NCBI GenBank assembly: GCA_020638055.1
Contig: JACKJH010000003.1
Location: 434,001 to 498,000, forward strand
From: Hyphomicrobiaceae bacterium
GTDB taxonomy: Bacteria > Pseudomonadota > Alphaproteobacteria > Rhizobiales > Hyphomicrobiaceae
Length of the DNA: 64,000 bases
Direction of reading: 5' to 3'
Under the pieces are notes generated by a model that ran no database searches, was not told where the DNA came from, and saw only the letters and a list, made by a program, of their open reading frames with translations. A program made the position numbers and the translations under genes. This document shows positions 41,810-50,908 of the stretch, piece after piece (position 1 is the first letter of the stretch; every line of letters begins with the position of its first letter).

Positions 41810-44452
41810 TTACGCGGGAGGCTGATTGGGATGAATTATCTTCTGCAAGTTTGCAGTGCGCCATGTCATCGTCAAGCCAGTCAGCATCAATACAAGGAGT
41901 GGACCTGAGATCAAATTGAGGATCGTCAGCCACCAGCCGAGTTGCTCCACATCTTCACGCATTGCCTTTCGCAAGTCGCGCAACTGTCGCCGGTAGGGGA
42001 GAAGGGCGCGCCGCAGTTCCCGTACCTTTTCCTGTATTGAGGCAGGAAGTTCATCAAGCGACCTTGCGCCCGACACCTCTAGGACCTTGCGAACATTTTG
42101 TTCGACATGCTGGATGCGCTCCAGAAGTCCAGCCTCTTTGGTTCGATATCGTTCATTGGCCTCTGCCAGCATTTGGTGCAGCCTCACGAACGGTCGTGAC
42201 AGGTGCCCCCGCGAACGTATTCCAGCAAGACTGGCCTGCCCGGACGTCCAATCGATAAAGTTGGAAAGTGCCGCGATGTTATCGTTGAGAGGACGGGCAA
42301 GCTGACGGCCTTCCGCGCCCGTCTCCGTGTAGGTCAAAGGATCGAAGATCCAGTCGATGTCAGCGACTGCGATCACCCGGGCGTGGTCGGTCTGTGTCGT
42401 TATGGGTACGTCTGCGCTGCCAACCGGTTTGGCAAACGCACTGTTAAGGTGTCCCGATATTGCCGCCGCAATGACGCGTGAGCCGCCACCAGGCGTGAGC
42501 TGGGCGGCCAATGCCTGGGGGTTGCCGTCCTTGAAGAGCGTGCGGCCAAGTGCGCCTGCTTGCTCGGTTGTGGTTATGAGCGGCTGAACGGTCTTTGGCT
42601 TGAGGATTGTAAAAGAGCCGGGTTCGGCAAAGCCCATTTCATTGAGCCCGGCAGTCGTTTGATGTTCACCTGACAATTGCTCTTTCCGCACCCGCAGCCA
42701 GAACGGATACAGGAAGCGCTGATCGCCTGCTCCGACCGTTGAGGCTTGCTGCGGGTCACCGATGACTTGCGCTCCCTCAAAGCGCAGGCCGTATTTCAAC
42801 AAAAGGTCGGATATGTCGTTGACAGTTTCACTGGGGTCCGCAAGCACGGCGTTCGATGAGGTATTAAAACGCGCGAACGGGTCCATCATTATGATGAGCC
42901 CCCGCCCGGCCATCACATGCTGGTCGATGGCGTACAGCATGGATGGCTTTAAAATTGTCGCATCGATCACAATCAGCGCGTCCAGATCGTCGGGCAGCTT
43001 TTCAGCAAAATGGGGAATGATCGCTACGTCATGAAGGCGCTTTATCTCCTCCAGTATTGTCAGACCAGTGCGTGGCTCGGTTGCGTTGCGCGGCAGGATC
43101 AACGGAGACAGGATGCCGATCTTCGGAGTTTTCTTTCTGGCCAGGGCGGCAAGTGTTGAAGCTATGTCGTATTCCAGTGCCGGTGCGCGGTCCGGCACAA
43201 AATAGGCAATTGAAGAATGACGCTGATCGTGACTGAAGCTCGCGCCGAGCATGAAATTGCCACCCGCCGAAAGTGACACGCTTTGCACGCCATTGATGCG
43301 CGCTTGATCTTCTGCTTCGGTGTCGGGCGCAGGATCATGCGTGACTAGCGTGATCCTTCCGGCAGAAATCCGCTCGATGCGCTTCAACAGGCGCTGTACA
43401 CGCGATGCGTGTTGGCGAATGCTGGCTGGGATGTCTGTGTTTGATGCGTTCCAGTAAAAATCGATTTTCGTGCCGGGCGGCGCATTTTCAGCGGTTGCGC
43501 GGGTTTCGGCGTGCAGCGTGAATTCACGCGCTTCCGTCAGGTCGACATCAGCGTCAATAGAAAGTGCAAGGGTAAAGGGTAGAACTGCGATGACCAGCCA
43601 TGTGATCACCCTCAACACTTGCCGCAGCCGTTGGCCGCTCGCAAGGTTTGAGGGTGGCGCTCTTCTCCGCGCAACCAAGATGACGACCGCACCCAGAGCC
43701 AGCACAACGATTGTGGCGAACAGTGCCAGGCCTGCAATGGCAACTCGGCCTGTTGCCATGTCCGCCATCCAGTGGGCCGGGCTGATGAGGACGAGGTAGT
43801 TCGAAAGGTGTTCTGCTGAGGTGCCGCGAAGAATGCCTGTCGCTGTATCGCTTGCAATGAGTTGGAATACCAGCAGCGCCACTACGCCGGTTACATATCC
43901 ACCAACCTGGTCTCTGGTGAGGGCCGCGGCCAACAATGCGATGGCATAATACGTGGCAAGCAGGCCGGCCGAACCAATGTAACCTGCGATCGCGGTTCCA
44001 ATATCGAGGTTGCCGAGATACGCCATCGTCAAAGGAAACGGGAAGGTTAGCAGTAATGTCGTCAAAAGCAGCACGCAACCAGCCAGCCACCTACCGATGA
44101 CAAAGGCGGCCGGTGAAATTGGGAGCCCGGCGATCAGTTCAAGGCGTTTTTCACCGGGCGTGTCTGCAAATACAGGCATCGCCAATGCTGGGATGAAGAT
44201 GACGGAAATCCAAGGAAGAAACAGCCATTGAACATCGAGATTGGTGACGTCTGTTTCGTAGACCCGGCCGACCAGGAATACCGCGATCGCCAACGAGACA
44301 AGGAAGCCAGCCTGGAACAGCGGGGTCACTCTTCGTGCTATGATCTGCAACCATTCATAGCGAGCCGACGTGCTGACGGCCTCGAAAAATTGGCGCATGC
44401 CACGGCGCGAACCCGACTTGTCCTTTGCCATGGCGTTCACATTGCTGCTCAA
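41810..44452 (-). CDS. ABC-2 permease fused to GldG-like ABC-type auxiliary domain
   Basis: An 880-residue membrane protein. The first ~280 residues form an ABC-2 type permease with about six helices (PGEKRLELIAGLPISPAAFVIGRWLAG). A large extracytoplasmic part (about 300-830) resembles GldG/ABC-type uncharacterised transport proteins, including RVQRLLKRIERISAGRITL and GRGLIIMMDPFARFNTSS. A last helix and charged tail close it. It overlaps the ATPase gene by four bases. GldFG-type systems are known in gliding bacteria, but homologues occur widely and their substrates are unknown. Confidence 0.78.
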   Translation of the reverse strand: MSSNVNAMAKDKSGSRRGMRQFFEAVSTSARYEWLQIIARRVTPLFQAGFLVSLAIAVFLVGRVYETDVTNLDVQWLFLPWISVIFIPALAMPVFADTPGEKRLELIAGLPISPAAFVIGRWLAGCVLLLTTLLLTFPFPLTMAYLGNLDIGTAIAGYIGSAGLLATYYAIALLAAALTRDQVGGYVTGVVALLVFQLIASDTATGILRGTSAEHLSNYLVLISPAHWMADMATGRVAIAGLALFATIVVLALGAVVILVARRRAPPSNLASGQRLRQVLRVITWLVIAVLPFTLALSIDADVDLTEAREFTLHAETRATAENAPPGTKIDFYWNASNTDIPASIRQHASRVQRLLKRIERISAGRITLVTHDPAPDTEAEDQARINGVQSVSLSAGGNFMLGASFSHDQRHSSIAYFVPDRAPALEYDIASTLAALARKKTPKIGILSPLILPRNATEPRTGLTILEEIKRLHDVAIIPHFAEKLPDDLDALIVIDATILKPSMLYAIDQHVMAGRGLIIMMDPFARFNTSSNAVLADPSETVNDISDLLLKYGLRFEGAQVIGDPQQASTVGAGDQRFLYPFWLRVRKEQLSGEHQTTAGLNEMGFAEPGSFTILKPKTVQPLITTTEQAGALGRTLFKDGNPQALAAQLTPGGGSRVIAAAISGHLNSAFAKPVGSADVPITTQTDHARVIAVADIDWIFDPLTYTETGAEGRQLARPLNDNIAALSNFIDWTSGQASLAGIRSRGHLSRPFVRLHQMLAEANERYRTKEAGLLERIQHVEQNVRKVLEVSGARSLDELPASIQEKVRELRRALLPYRRQLRDLRKAMREDVEQLGWWLTILNLISGPLLVLMLTGLTMTWRTANLQKIIHPNQPPA

Positions 44453-45192
44453 GCGTTTTCCTTCACTTGTGATGTACTTTCGCCCGCGCCCGTCAGTCTC
44501 AGGAACGCGGGAGCAATGCGGCCATGCTCGTCAGCGAGTTCCGCCGTTGGCGCGTCGGCAATGATGCGCCCGCTATCGATGACAAGAATCCGGTCGCACA
44601 ACGCCTCGGCCTCTTCGAGAATGTGGGTTGAAATGAGCATTGCCTTGTCGCGTGAAATGTCGGCAAGAAGGCGTCTGAGGGCGATTTTCTGAATGGGATC
44701 GAGACCGTCGGTTGGCTCGTCAAGAATGAGAACCGGCGGGTCGTGTATCAAGGCATGCGCAAGCCACGCACGCTGCCGCCAGCCTTTCGAGAGCACCGAA
44801 AGGTGCTTGGCTGCTGCATCACCAAGGTTCAGCATGTCGATAACATTGCGAACCGCGTTATTGCGTCTAGCGCCCTTGAGGCCGCGCGCCTCAGCGCCGA
44901 ATGCGAGAAACTCCGCCACGCGAAGCTCGCTGAAACCGTTTGCGGCTTCTGGCAAGTAGCCAATTGCGCGGCGTGCCTGGAGCGGTGCTGTCTGGATGTC
45001 TGAACCGGCGATCAGCGCACGGCCTTGATTGGGTGCGATGGTTCCCGCCAGCATTCTTAGGGTGGTGGATTTGCCAGCGCCATTTACGCCGAGAACACCA
45101 ACCCTTTCTCCAGCGTTGACCTTGAAGGATATGCCTTTGACGGCCTGGGTGGTGCCGAATGACTTGGTGAGGTTCTCTGCTTCAATAAGCAT
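44449..45192 (-). CDS. ABC transporter ATP-binding protein (GldA/CcmA type)
   Basis: A 247-residue ATPase with Walker A GVNGAGKST, the Q-loop region GYLPEAANGFSEL, signature LSKGWRQR, Walker B VLILDEPTDGLDP and the H-loop in LISTHILEEAE. It is of the class that pairs with ABC-2 permeases. Its stop overlaps the start of the permease-GldG fusion, so the two form one export system. Substrate unknown. Confidence 0.88.
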   Translation of the reverse strand: MLIEAENLTKSFGTTQAVKGISFKVNAGERVGVLGVNGAGKSTTLRMLAGTIAPNQGRALIAGSDIQTAPLQARRAIGYLPEAANGFSELRVAEFLAFGAEARGLKGARRNNAVRNVIDMLNLGDAAAKHLSVLSKGWRQRAWLAHALIHDPPVLILDEPTDGLDPIQKIALRRLLADISRDKAMLISTHILEEAEALCDRILVIDSGRIIADAPTAELADEHGRIAPAFLRLTGAGESTSQVKENA

Positions 45193-45249
45193 GGTCTACA
45201 GACAATTCTCTACAAATCTCGGGTGCAGACAGATTTGGACACGACGCTC

Positions 45250-45303
45250 TAGAGCATTTTCCGACGAAGTGAACACCGGTTCGTCGAAGAAAATGCGCTC
45301 TAG
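45250..45303 (+). repeat. Dispersed repeat family A, internally deleted copy
   Basis: Only hairpin 1 remains (TAGAGCATTTTCCGACGAAG and TTCGTCGAAGAAAATGCG), joined directly to the terminal CTCTAG of the element. The middle, including hairpin 2, is missing. Confidence 0.8.
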
Positions 45304-45448
45304 CCAACGAGCTGGCGCTTTGCAACCGGGCCAACTGGTGACTTTGCTTTGCGCGCACGCCAGAGCCAGTGTTACCCGAGTGGGAGTTGGTTCGACGATG
45401 CCTGTTTGAATATTACTTGAATGATGGTTTACGACAGCCGTTCTTCGT

Positions 45449-45664
45449 TCACTGATCCGACATATAGCCAGCAATTATGAAGAGCAGCATAGACACACCC
45501 GTCAACACATAACCGGTTAACGTCAGTTGGCGGCTAAGCGGTCGCGGCGGCTCTTTGGCGTCGGGGCGCGCGGCAAGCGCGCCCGCTGTCACCAATAACG
45601 CCCCGACAATGGCCAAAGCGATGACGTTTTGTCGTTGCGCAACTGAAGCTAGGAATTCAAGCAT
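45449..45664 (-). CDS. Small two-helix membrane protein
   Basis: A 71-residue protein with two hydrophobic segments (about residues 14-31 and 48-66) linked by a charged loop (RPDAKEPPRPLSRQ). An upstream start at 45754 is possible but adds non-conserved residues. No family was recognised. It lies between the importer genes and the GldG-like system. Confidence 0.5.
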   Translation of the reverse strand: MLEFLASVAQRQNVIALAIVGALLVTAGALAARPDAKEPPRPLSRQLTLTGYVLTGVSMLLFIIAGYMSDQ

Positions 45665-45786
45665 AGTGCCTTGATCCTCGCGGCTTTCGGCCTCAACTTT
45701 GGAAAAATCCAAGTGCGAAGTTGGATCGAGCCATTTGCAAAACGAAGCTGCCAACCATCAATGGGTGCGTTGCCTCGTCAAGCAGC

Positions 45787-46752
45787 CTAATGCCCGCTCC
45801 CTGCCGAATAGTTTCTCGCCGATGCTGCGTTTGACGAGGCTGATGGACGGAAGCTCTTCATGGCTTCTTCGTGCAGGATCTCCATCGCTTCGCGCTTATA
45901 AGCAAAGGCCTTGCTGGAGTTCAGCATCGAGTAGTGGCGCGGTCGCGGCAGGTCAATATCAATCACTTTTCGCACGGTTGCCGGCCGGTTTGAAAGAATG
46001 ACAAGCCTGTCTGCGAGGAAGATCGCCTCGTCGATTTCAGATGTCACAAATAGGTTGGTTCGCCGGTTTTCCTCAAACAGGCGCAGGAAAAATTCCTGCA
46101 TCAGCCCGCGCGACATCGCGTCCAGTCCGCGGAACGGTTCGTCCATGATCATGATACGCGGCTGGTTTATCAGAGCCCTTGCAAGTTCCGCGCGCCGCTG
46201 CATGCCACCTGACAACTGAAGCGGATATTTGTACATGAATTCACCGAGACCGACTTTAACGAGCAGCCTTTTGACTTCCTCGTCGAGTTCGCTCCCACGT
46301 TTCTCGCCACGTAGCTTAGGACCGAAGGCGACGTTCTGGTACGTCGTCTGCCAGGGAATGAGCGCGGTTTCCTGGAACACCACCATGCGGTCTTTACCAG
46401 GCCCTGTCACCAGCTTGTCATCGATCTCAATGCGCCCGGTATCAGGCTTTTCATAGCCTGCGATCAAGTTCACCAGCGTCGACTTTCCGCACCCGGACGG
46501 GCCAACGACGACTGTCATCTTTCCCGGCAGCACATCTAGCGACAATTCAGAGATTACGTCCTGAAAGTCCCATTCGTCACCGTAGCCTTTCGAGATGTTT
46601 TCGACCACGAGGTGACTTTTACCTGCAGCATGCGCATCAGCCGATGCAGAGGATGAATTGTCCACCGATGACGCGGGGCGTGATGCGGTATCCGTCATGG
46701 GCTGTGAGCCTGTCATGAAAATTTTGCCTATTGATGTTGTTTGTTCATTCAA
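45787..46752 (-). CDS. Methanesulfonate-type ABC importer ATPase 2 (H-loop lacking His)
   Basis: A nitrate/sulfonate/taurine-type ATPase of 321 residues. Walker A GPSGCGKST is at residues 84-92, the Q-loop in VFQETALIPW, signature LSGGM at 180-184, and Walker B IMIMDEP at 200-206. The H-loop, normally T-H-[DE], is TSEIDEA, with Ser238 in place of His. The only in-frame starts are TTG at 46752 or ATG at 46716, so the N-terminus is uncertain. It is the last gene of the importer operon that starts with the binding protein at 50908. With ATPase 1 (47695) it probably forms a heterodimer. Confidence 0.85.
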   Translation of the reverse strand: MNEQTTSIGKIFMTGSQPMTDTASRPASSVDNSSSASADAHAAGKSHLVVENISKGYGDEWDFQDVISELSLDVLPGKMTVVVGPSGCGKSTLVNLIAGYEKPDTGRIEIDDKLVTGPGKDRMVVFQETALIPWQTTYQNVAFGPKLRGEKRGSELDEEVKRLLVKVGLGEFMYKYPLQLSGGMQRRAELARALINQPRIMIMDEPFRGLDAMSRGLMQEFFLRLFEENRRTNLFVTSEIDEAIFLADRLVILSNRPATVRKVIDIDLPRPRHYSMLNSSKAFAYKREAMEILHEEAMKSFRPSASSNAASARNYSAGSGH

Positions 46753-46787
46753 TGTTTGGGGCTTGGAGGTCCGGACTGGCGTCTAGA

Positions 46788-47651
46788 TTAGAACAGACGC
46801 CGCCACGGCATCATCACATCGCCAAGCCAACGTATCGCGCTCGATGAGATGTAACCGGCGATGCCAATCGAGATCATGCCGACGACCACCTGGGTGAGTG
46901 AGCCGCCCATGTAGGAGTTCCAGATAAAGAAGCCCAGTCCGCCTCCGCCTTGCGTGCCACCGCCTGAAATCATTTCTGCGGCCAGAACAACCTCCCAGGT
47001 GATGCCCATGCCGACAGCGGCGCCGGTGAAGATGGACGGCAATGTTCCCGGGAAAATGATCTTGGAGAACAGATCCCACTGGCTTGCACCCATCGACTGC
47101 GCTGACCTGAGGTAACGCACGTCAATGGTGCGTGCACCACCAAGCACGTTAATGACGATGGTGAAGAACGCGCCCAGGAATGTCACGAACGCGATCGACA
47201 TCTCATTGGTGGGCCAGAAAATGAGCGATGCGGGCACCCAGGCCAGTGGTGGAATTGGGCGCAGAATTTCAAATGGCGGAAAGAAGATGTCGCGGAAATA
47301 CTTGTTCACCGCTAGCGCGAGACCAAACGGGATGCCGAGAATCATCGCGACACCAAATCCGGTCAACACGCGCTTGAAGCTCTGGATCCAGCTATCCCAA
47401 TAACCCGCCTTGGGAATGATTTCGAGCCAAGCGGCGAAGACGTCGGTTGGCGGCGGTATGAGACCGACGAATGGAAGCGTCCACTCCTTGCCAAACCATT
47501 CGTCGAAGCGAGCTCCTACCTCCCAAAACACCATGAAAAGTATGATCGCAACGATGCCACGCCACATCGAAGGGTTTTCAAGCATCTTCTGCACTGCTGA
47601 GCGCCGTCGCACGACCGGAGTGGACGTTTCACTGTGAGCAACATTCGCCAT
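46788..47651 (-). CDS. ABC importer permease 2 (nitrate/sulfonate/taurine type)
   Basis: A 287-residue membrane protein with about six helices of the BPD-transport family. The EAA loop motif is in RSAQSMGASQWDLFSKIIFPGTLPSIFTG (read in two parts), and LEILRPIPPLAW-like FEILRPIPPLAWVPASL is typical of NrtB/SsuC/TauC permeases. It is homologous to permease 1 (48623), with which it probably makes a heterodimer. It is 35 bases upstream of ATPase 2. Confidence 0.88.
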   Translation of the reverse strand: MANVAHSETSTPVVRRRSAVQKMLENPSMWRGIVAIILFMVFWEVGARFDEWFGKEWTLPFVGLIPPPTDVFAAWLEIIPKAGYWDSWIQSFKRVLTGFGVAMILGIPFGLALAVNKYFRDIFFPPFEILRPIPPLAWVPASLIFWPTNEMSIAFVTFLGAFFTIVINVLGGARTIDVRYLRSAQSMGASQWDLFSKIIFPGTLPSIFTGAAVGMGITWEVVLAAEMISGGGTQGGGGLGFFIWNSYMGGSLTQVVVGMISIGIAGYISSSAIRWLGDVMMPWRRLF

Positions 47652-47694
47652 ATTTATAAATTCCGTTCAGTTGAAGCCATGTGTTTGGGCTTGA

Positions 47695-48591
47695 TCAAGC
47701 AAGCTCTCGTTCGCCGGCCTGGAATGCTTTGACGGCCTCTTCATGGACGGCCTCGTTGACCTCTTCCATGAGCGTACGGAATTCTTCCGAGGACAGGCTC
47801 TCGTACGTTCTGGGGCGGGGGATGTTGACATCCACGGTCTTCTTGAGACTGCAAGGCCGGGTTGTAACAATGTGAACTTTGTCGCCCAGGAAGATTGCCT
47901 CTTCGAGATCATGCGTAATGAAGAAGATCGTAACCTTGGTCCTGTCGTAGGTTTCAAGAAGTGATTCATGCATGATAGATTTGGTCAACGCATCCATGGC
48001 GCGGTAGGGCTCGTCGAGCAGCAGCACTTTTGGCTCGTTGATTAACGCTCTCACGATCTCTGCACGCCGCGCCATGCCTGACGAAACCTCGCCTGGATAT
48101 TTGCTGCAGAATTCTCCGATGCCGGCCTCAGCCAGCATGTGTTCGGCTTTGTCGTTGGCCTCGGATTTTGACATGCGCTTTTGCACGATCGGGCCATAGG
48201 CAACGTTTTCCGCCAAAGTCTTCCAGGGGAACAAGGCACCGTTCTGGAACACGACCATGCGGTCGGCTCCTTGCTCCGCCTTTGGTTTGCCCGGTCCGCA
48301 AAGCAGGTCTCCATCGAGGCGAATTTCTCCGCTTGTTATCGAATGGAATCCGGCGATTGCATTCAGGAGCGTGGTCTTGCCGCAACCAGAGGGGCCGACG
48401 ATCATGCAGACCTCACCGGCTGCAATTTCCATCGAGCAATCGTCCACGGCGCAGACGTTCACGCCTTCCGGATCGTAGATTTTCGTTAAGTTCTTGATCG
48501 AAAGCGCGCCTCCCATCGGCGACCCGTTTCCAGGCGAGACGATTGGTGCAGAGTTTTGCTTCATCGTAGCGTTCGGTGTCGTCATGTTCAT
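47695..48591 (-). CDS. Methanesulfonate-type ABC importer ATPase 1 (degenerate signature)
   Basis: A 298-residue ATPase of the nitrate/sulfonate/taurine type. Walker A GPSGCGKTT is at residues 66-74, the Q-loop in VFQNGALFPW, Walker B LLLDEP at 190-195, and the H-loop His227 is intact (FFITHDLEEA). The signature, however, reads VSSGM (169-173) rather than LSGG(Q/M). This pairs with the Ser-for-His change in ATPase 2: in a heterodimer, both changes would fall in the same composite ATP site. It lies between permease 1 and permease 2. Start at 48591 or 48585. Confidence 0.88.
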   Translation of the reverse strand: MNMTTPNATMKQNSAPIVSPGNGSPMGGALSIKNLTKIYDPEGVNVCAVDDCSMEIAAGEVCMIVGPSGCGKTTLLNAIAGFHSITSGEIRLDGDLLCGPGKPKAEQGADRMVVFQNGALFPWKTLAENVAYGPIVQKRMSKSEANDKAEHMLAEAGIGEFCSKYPGEVSSGMARRAEIVRALINEPKVLLLDEPYRAMDALTKSIMHESLLETYDRTKVTIFFITHDLEEAIFLGDKVHIVTTRPCSLKKTVDVNIPRPRTYESLSSEEFRTLMEEVNEAVHEEAVKAFQAGERELA

Positions 48592-48622
48592 GGGGTTCTT
48601 GTGTCCCTAGATTTGGTTAGGT

Positions 48623-49522
48623 CTACCGGCCCTGCTGTGCGAGAGCCTTTACGTGCCACTGCATGAGCCAGTTGCCGACGATTCGAACCAGCACAGAGGT
48701 GAACCAGCCAACAAATCCCAGCGTGATCATTCCGATCACCATCGGCACGGTGACATTGTTCATGTATGAATCGACGATCAGGTATCCAAGTCCGTGGTCG
48801 CCCGACACCATCTCTGCAGCGACGAGCGAGAACCAGGCCACGCCGATTGAAATCTGCAATCCGGTGAAGACATAGGGCAATGCGCCCGGAACGACCACGT
48901 TCTTGAAAATGTCCCAGTTGCTTGAACCCAGGCAACCTGCTGCGCGGAAGTAGGATTCATCAATCGACTGTACGCCAAGCATCGTATTGAGCGTGGTGAC
49001 GAACAATGATGCCAGCGTAGCCAGGAAAATGACCGGCGCTTCGAAACCCGGGAACATAAGGATTGCAAGCGGGACCCAGGCAAGAATTGGGATCGGGCGT
49101 AGGATCTCCAGAATCGGGAAGGTGTAGTCCTTGAACTTTTTCGACCAACCCATGAACAAGCCAAGCGGTACGCCAATGCCCGTGGCAAGTCCGAATGCAA
49201 TTAGAATGCGACGGCAGCTCACATAGATGTTGTTGTAATAGTCTTCGGTGAACAGCGAGATGCCCTGGAAAGGTGTGGGGGAAAACCACTCCTTGGCAAC
49301 AGCAATTGGTCCTGGGATTTTGTCAAACCGGTCGAGTCGAAGTCCCTCGCATAGTAGCCAATAGAGAAAGAGCCACATCAAAATACCCAAAAGCATCAAG
49401 TATGGTCTTGGTGTCGTGAGCGATTCCTTGATTCGGTACCAGACGAGCGCAAAACCAGTTGGCGCTGTCATCACGCGCCCGTTCGTGTCGGTCTTGTTTT
49501 CAGATTGGGCCGTTGAAGCCAT
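48623..49522 (-). CDS. ABC importer permease 1 (nitrate/sulfonate/taurine type)
   Basis: A 299-residue inner-membrane permease with a longer N-terminal tail than permease 2. Family features are LEILRPIPILAWVPLAILMF and the EAA loop FRAAGCLGSSNWDIFKNVVVPGALPYVF (in two parts). It is the first gene after the binding protein and is separated from it by a strong hairpin at 49732-49759. Confidence 0.88.
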   Translation of the reverse strand: MASTAQSENKTDTNGRVMTAPTGFALVWYRIKESLTTPRPYLMLLGILMWLFLYWLLCEGLRLDRFDKIPGPIAVAKEWFSPTPFQGISLFTEDYYNNIYVSCRRILIAFGLATGIGVPLGLFMGWSKKFKDYTFPILEILRPIPILAWVPLAILMFPGFEAPVIFLATLASLFVTTLNTMLGVQSIDESYFRAAGCLGSSNWDIFKNVVVPGALPYVFTGLQISIGVAWFSLVAAEMVSGDHGLGYLIVDSYMNNVTVPMVIGMITLGFVGWFTSVLVRIVGNWLMQWHVKALAQQGR

Positions 49523-49731
49523 GTGCGCTGTTCCTGTGTTCCAAGTCGTATAAATGGGAGCAGTTCAGTTTAGATGTGCGGAGCTTTTGCGTTGGCGCCG
49601 ACTGTTCGGCTGTCACTTGTGCGCTATGCCTTCACCGCGCCAGCCCGCTAGATAAATCCCGCGTGCACAAATCCAGTGTGCGGTGCCAGATCGCGTTCCG
49701 TAAGGGCCAGCCAGTCATGGCATCCGACGTT

Positions 49732-49759
49732 GGAGGAGACGGGATGGCCCGTCTCCTCC
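49732..49759 (-). promoter_or_regulatory. Strong hairpin between the binding-protein gene and permease 1
   Basis: A perfect 12-bp stem (GGAGGAGACGGG with CCCGTCTCCTCC) with a four-base loop, 22 bases beyond the stop of the binding-protein gene. There is no T-run on the minus strand. Such structures after binding-protein genes often stabilise their message so that the binding protein is made in excess of the permeases. Confidence 0.65.
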
Positions 49760-49780
49760 TCCATTGGTGCCAATGTCAAC

Positions 49781-50908
49781 TTACTCTTTGAAAGCCGACA
49801 TTGGTTGTGCCTTGATCACGCCCAGAGGACTGGTCAGACCGCGCTTCTCCAAAACCTTGCGTGCGATGCTGTCGTCGACGCCACCATCGCGGATCTGTTC
49901 AGCCGCCGCAGGCCTTTTCGGAAGGCTATAAAGGAACGCCGTGGCATCCTTCAAAAGACCCTTCACGCGGTCATTGACGACGAAGTCGAGCTCGAGTTTT
50001 ACAGAACCTGGTGCGACGTCAGAGCCATAAAGAGCGCCCCAAAGCACCTTGCGATCAATCTGCTCGGTTTGGGCTTCTGCCATTTTGGAGACCTCGCCGG
50101 CATTGTTCATGTCGGCAAGAAATAGCTGAGAATCGAGTTCGCCTTCCATCCACGCTTCGACCACGTCAGGGCGTTGCTTGATGAGATCGTTGAGCATGAC
50201 GATAAGTGCGCCATCAAGCGTGTCGAAGTCTTCACCGGAGGCAGCACGACGGGCTAATCCTGCCTTTTCGATCTTTGTTGCTGTCGGCTCCCAGATTGCC
50301 GCTGCGTCAAGCTTTCTTGCGCGGAAGTTGGTCGTGATAACTTCGATATTCTGGTTGAGATAGCGTGATGGCTTGATGCCTGCCTTTTCGAAGGCAATGC
50401 GCGCAAAGCGGTCAGTGCAAGCGCCGTGCGGAGCAGACGTGATCTTGCCATCCATCCATTTTACTGCATCCACACCGTTTTCGAATTTCGGTGCGTCATT
50501 GCGAACGAGAAAGATATTGCACTGCTGCTTTGACGTGCCAGCAACGCCGACAATGCGAATGTCGGTACCGCCGCGTTCCTTGATGTTGCGGAACGTGGAA
50601 GCGATTGAGGGCATGTCGCCCATGTAACCGATATGCTGCTTCTCGCCGGTCATTGCGTTGACGATGACGGAGCCTTGCAGGCCAACCTGAAACTCAACGG
50701 TAGACCCTTCGGGAAGATACTTCTTCCAGAAGCTCTTGCCGTTATTGACAACGCCTGACCAGGATTCGGTGTAGTAGGGCTGATAGCCCACGATGAGTGA
50801 GACTTTCTCACCCGTCTTGCCAAAATTGACCTCGGCCAACGCAGCAGGCGCGGTTAATGCGCCAAAAGCCACGGCAACGCTGGTTCCGAGAAAAAAGTGC
50901 GATCGCAT
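49781..50908 (-). CDS. msmE: Methanesulfonate-type ABC substrate-binding protein (MsmE-like)
   Basis: A 375-residue periplasmic binding protein with a signal peptide ending LAEV (about residue 26). It is of the NrtA/SsuA/TauA type: VSLIVGYQPYYTESWSGVV, GSVIVNAMTGEKQHIGYMGDMPS and KLDAAAIWEPTATKIEKAGL are family blocks. GGGAGGA precedes the start at 50908. It is divergent from the methanesulfonate monooxygenase operon and followed by two permeases and two ATPases, so methanesulfonate is the likely substrate. The symbol follows Methylosulfonomonas usage and is an inference from context. Confidence 0.8.
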   Translation of the reverse strand: MRSHFFLGTSVAVAFGALTAPAALAEVNFGKTGEKVSLIVGYQPYYTESWSGVVNNGKSFWKKYLPEGSTVEFQVGLQGSVIVNAMTGEKQHIGYMGDMPSIASTFRNIKERGGTDIRIVGVAGTSKQQCNIFLVRNDAPKFENGVDAVKWMDGKITSAPHGACTDRFARIAFEKAGIKPSRYLNQNIEVITTNFRARKLDAAAIWEPTATKIEKAGLARRAASGEDFDTLDGALIVMLNDLIKQRPDVVEAWMEGELDSQLFLADMNNAGEVSKMAEAQTEQIDRKVLWGALYGSDVAPGSVKLELDFVVNDRVKGLLKDATAFLYSLPKRPAAAEQIRDGGVDDSIARKVLEKRGLTSPLGVIKAQPMSAFKE

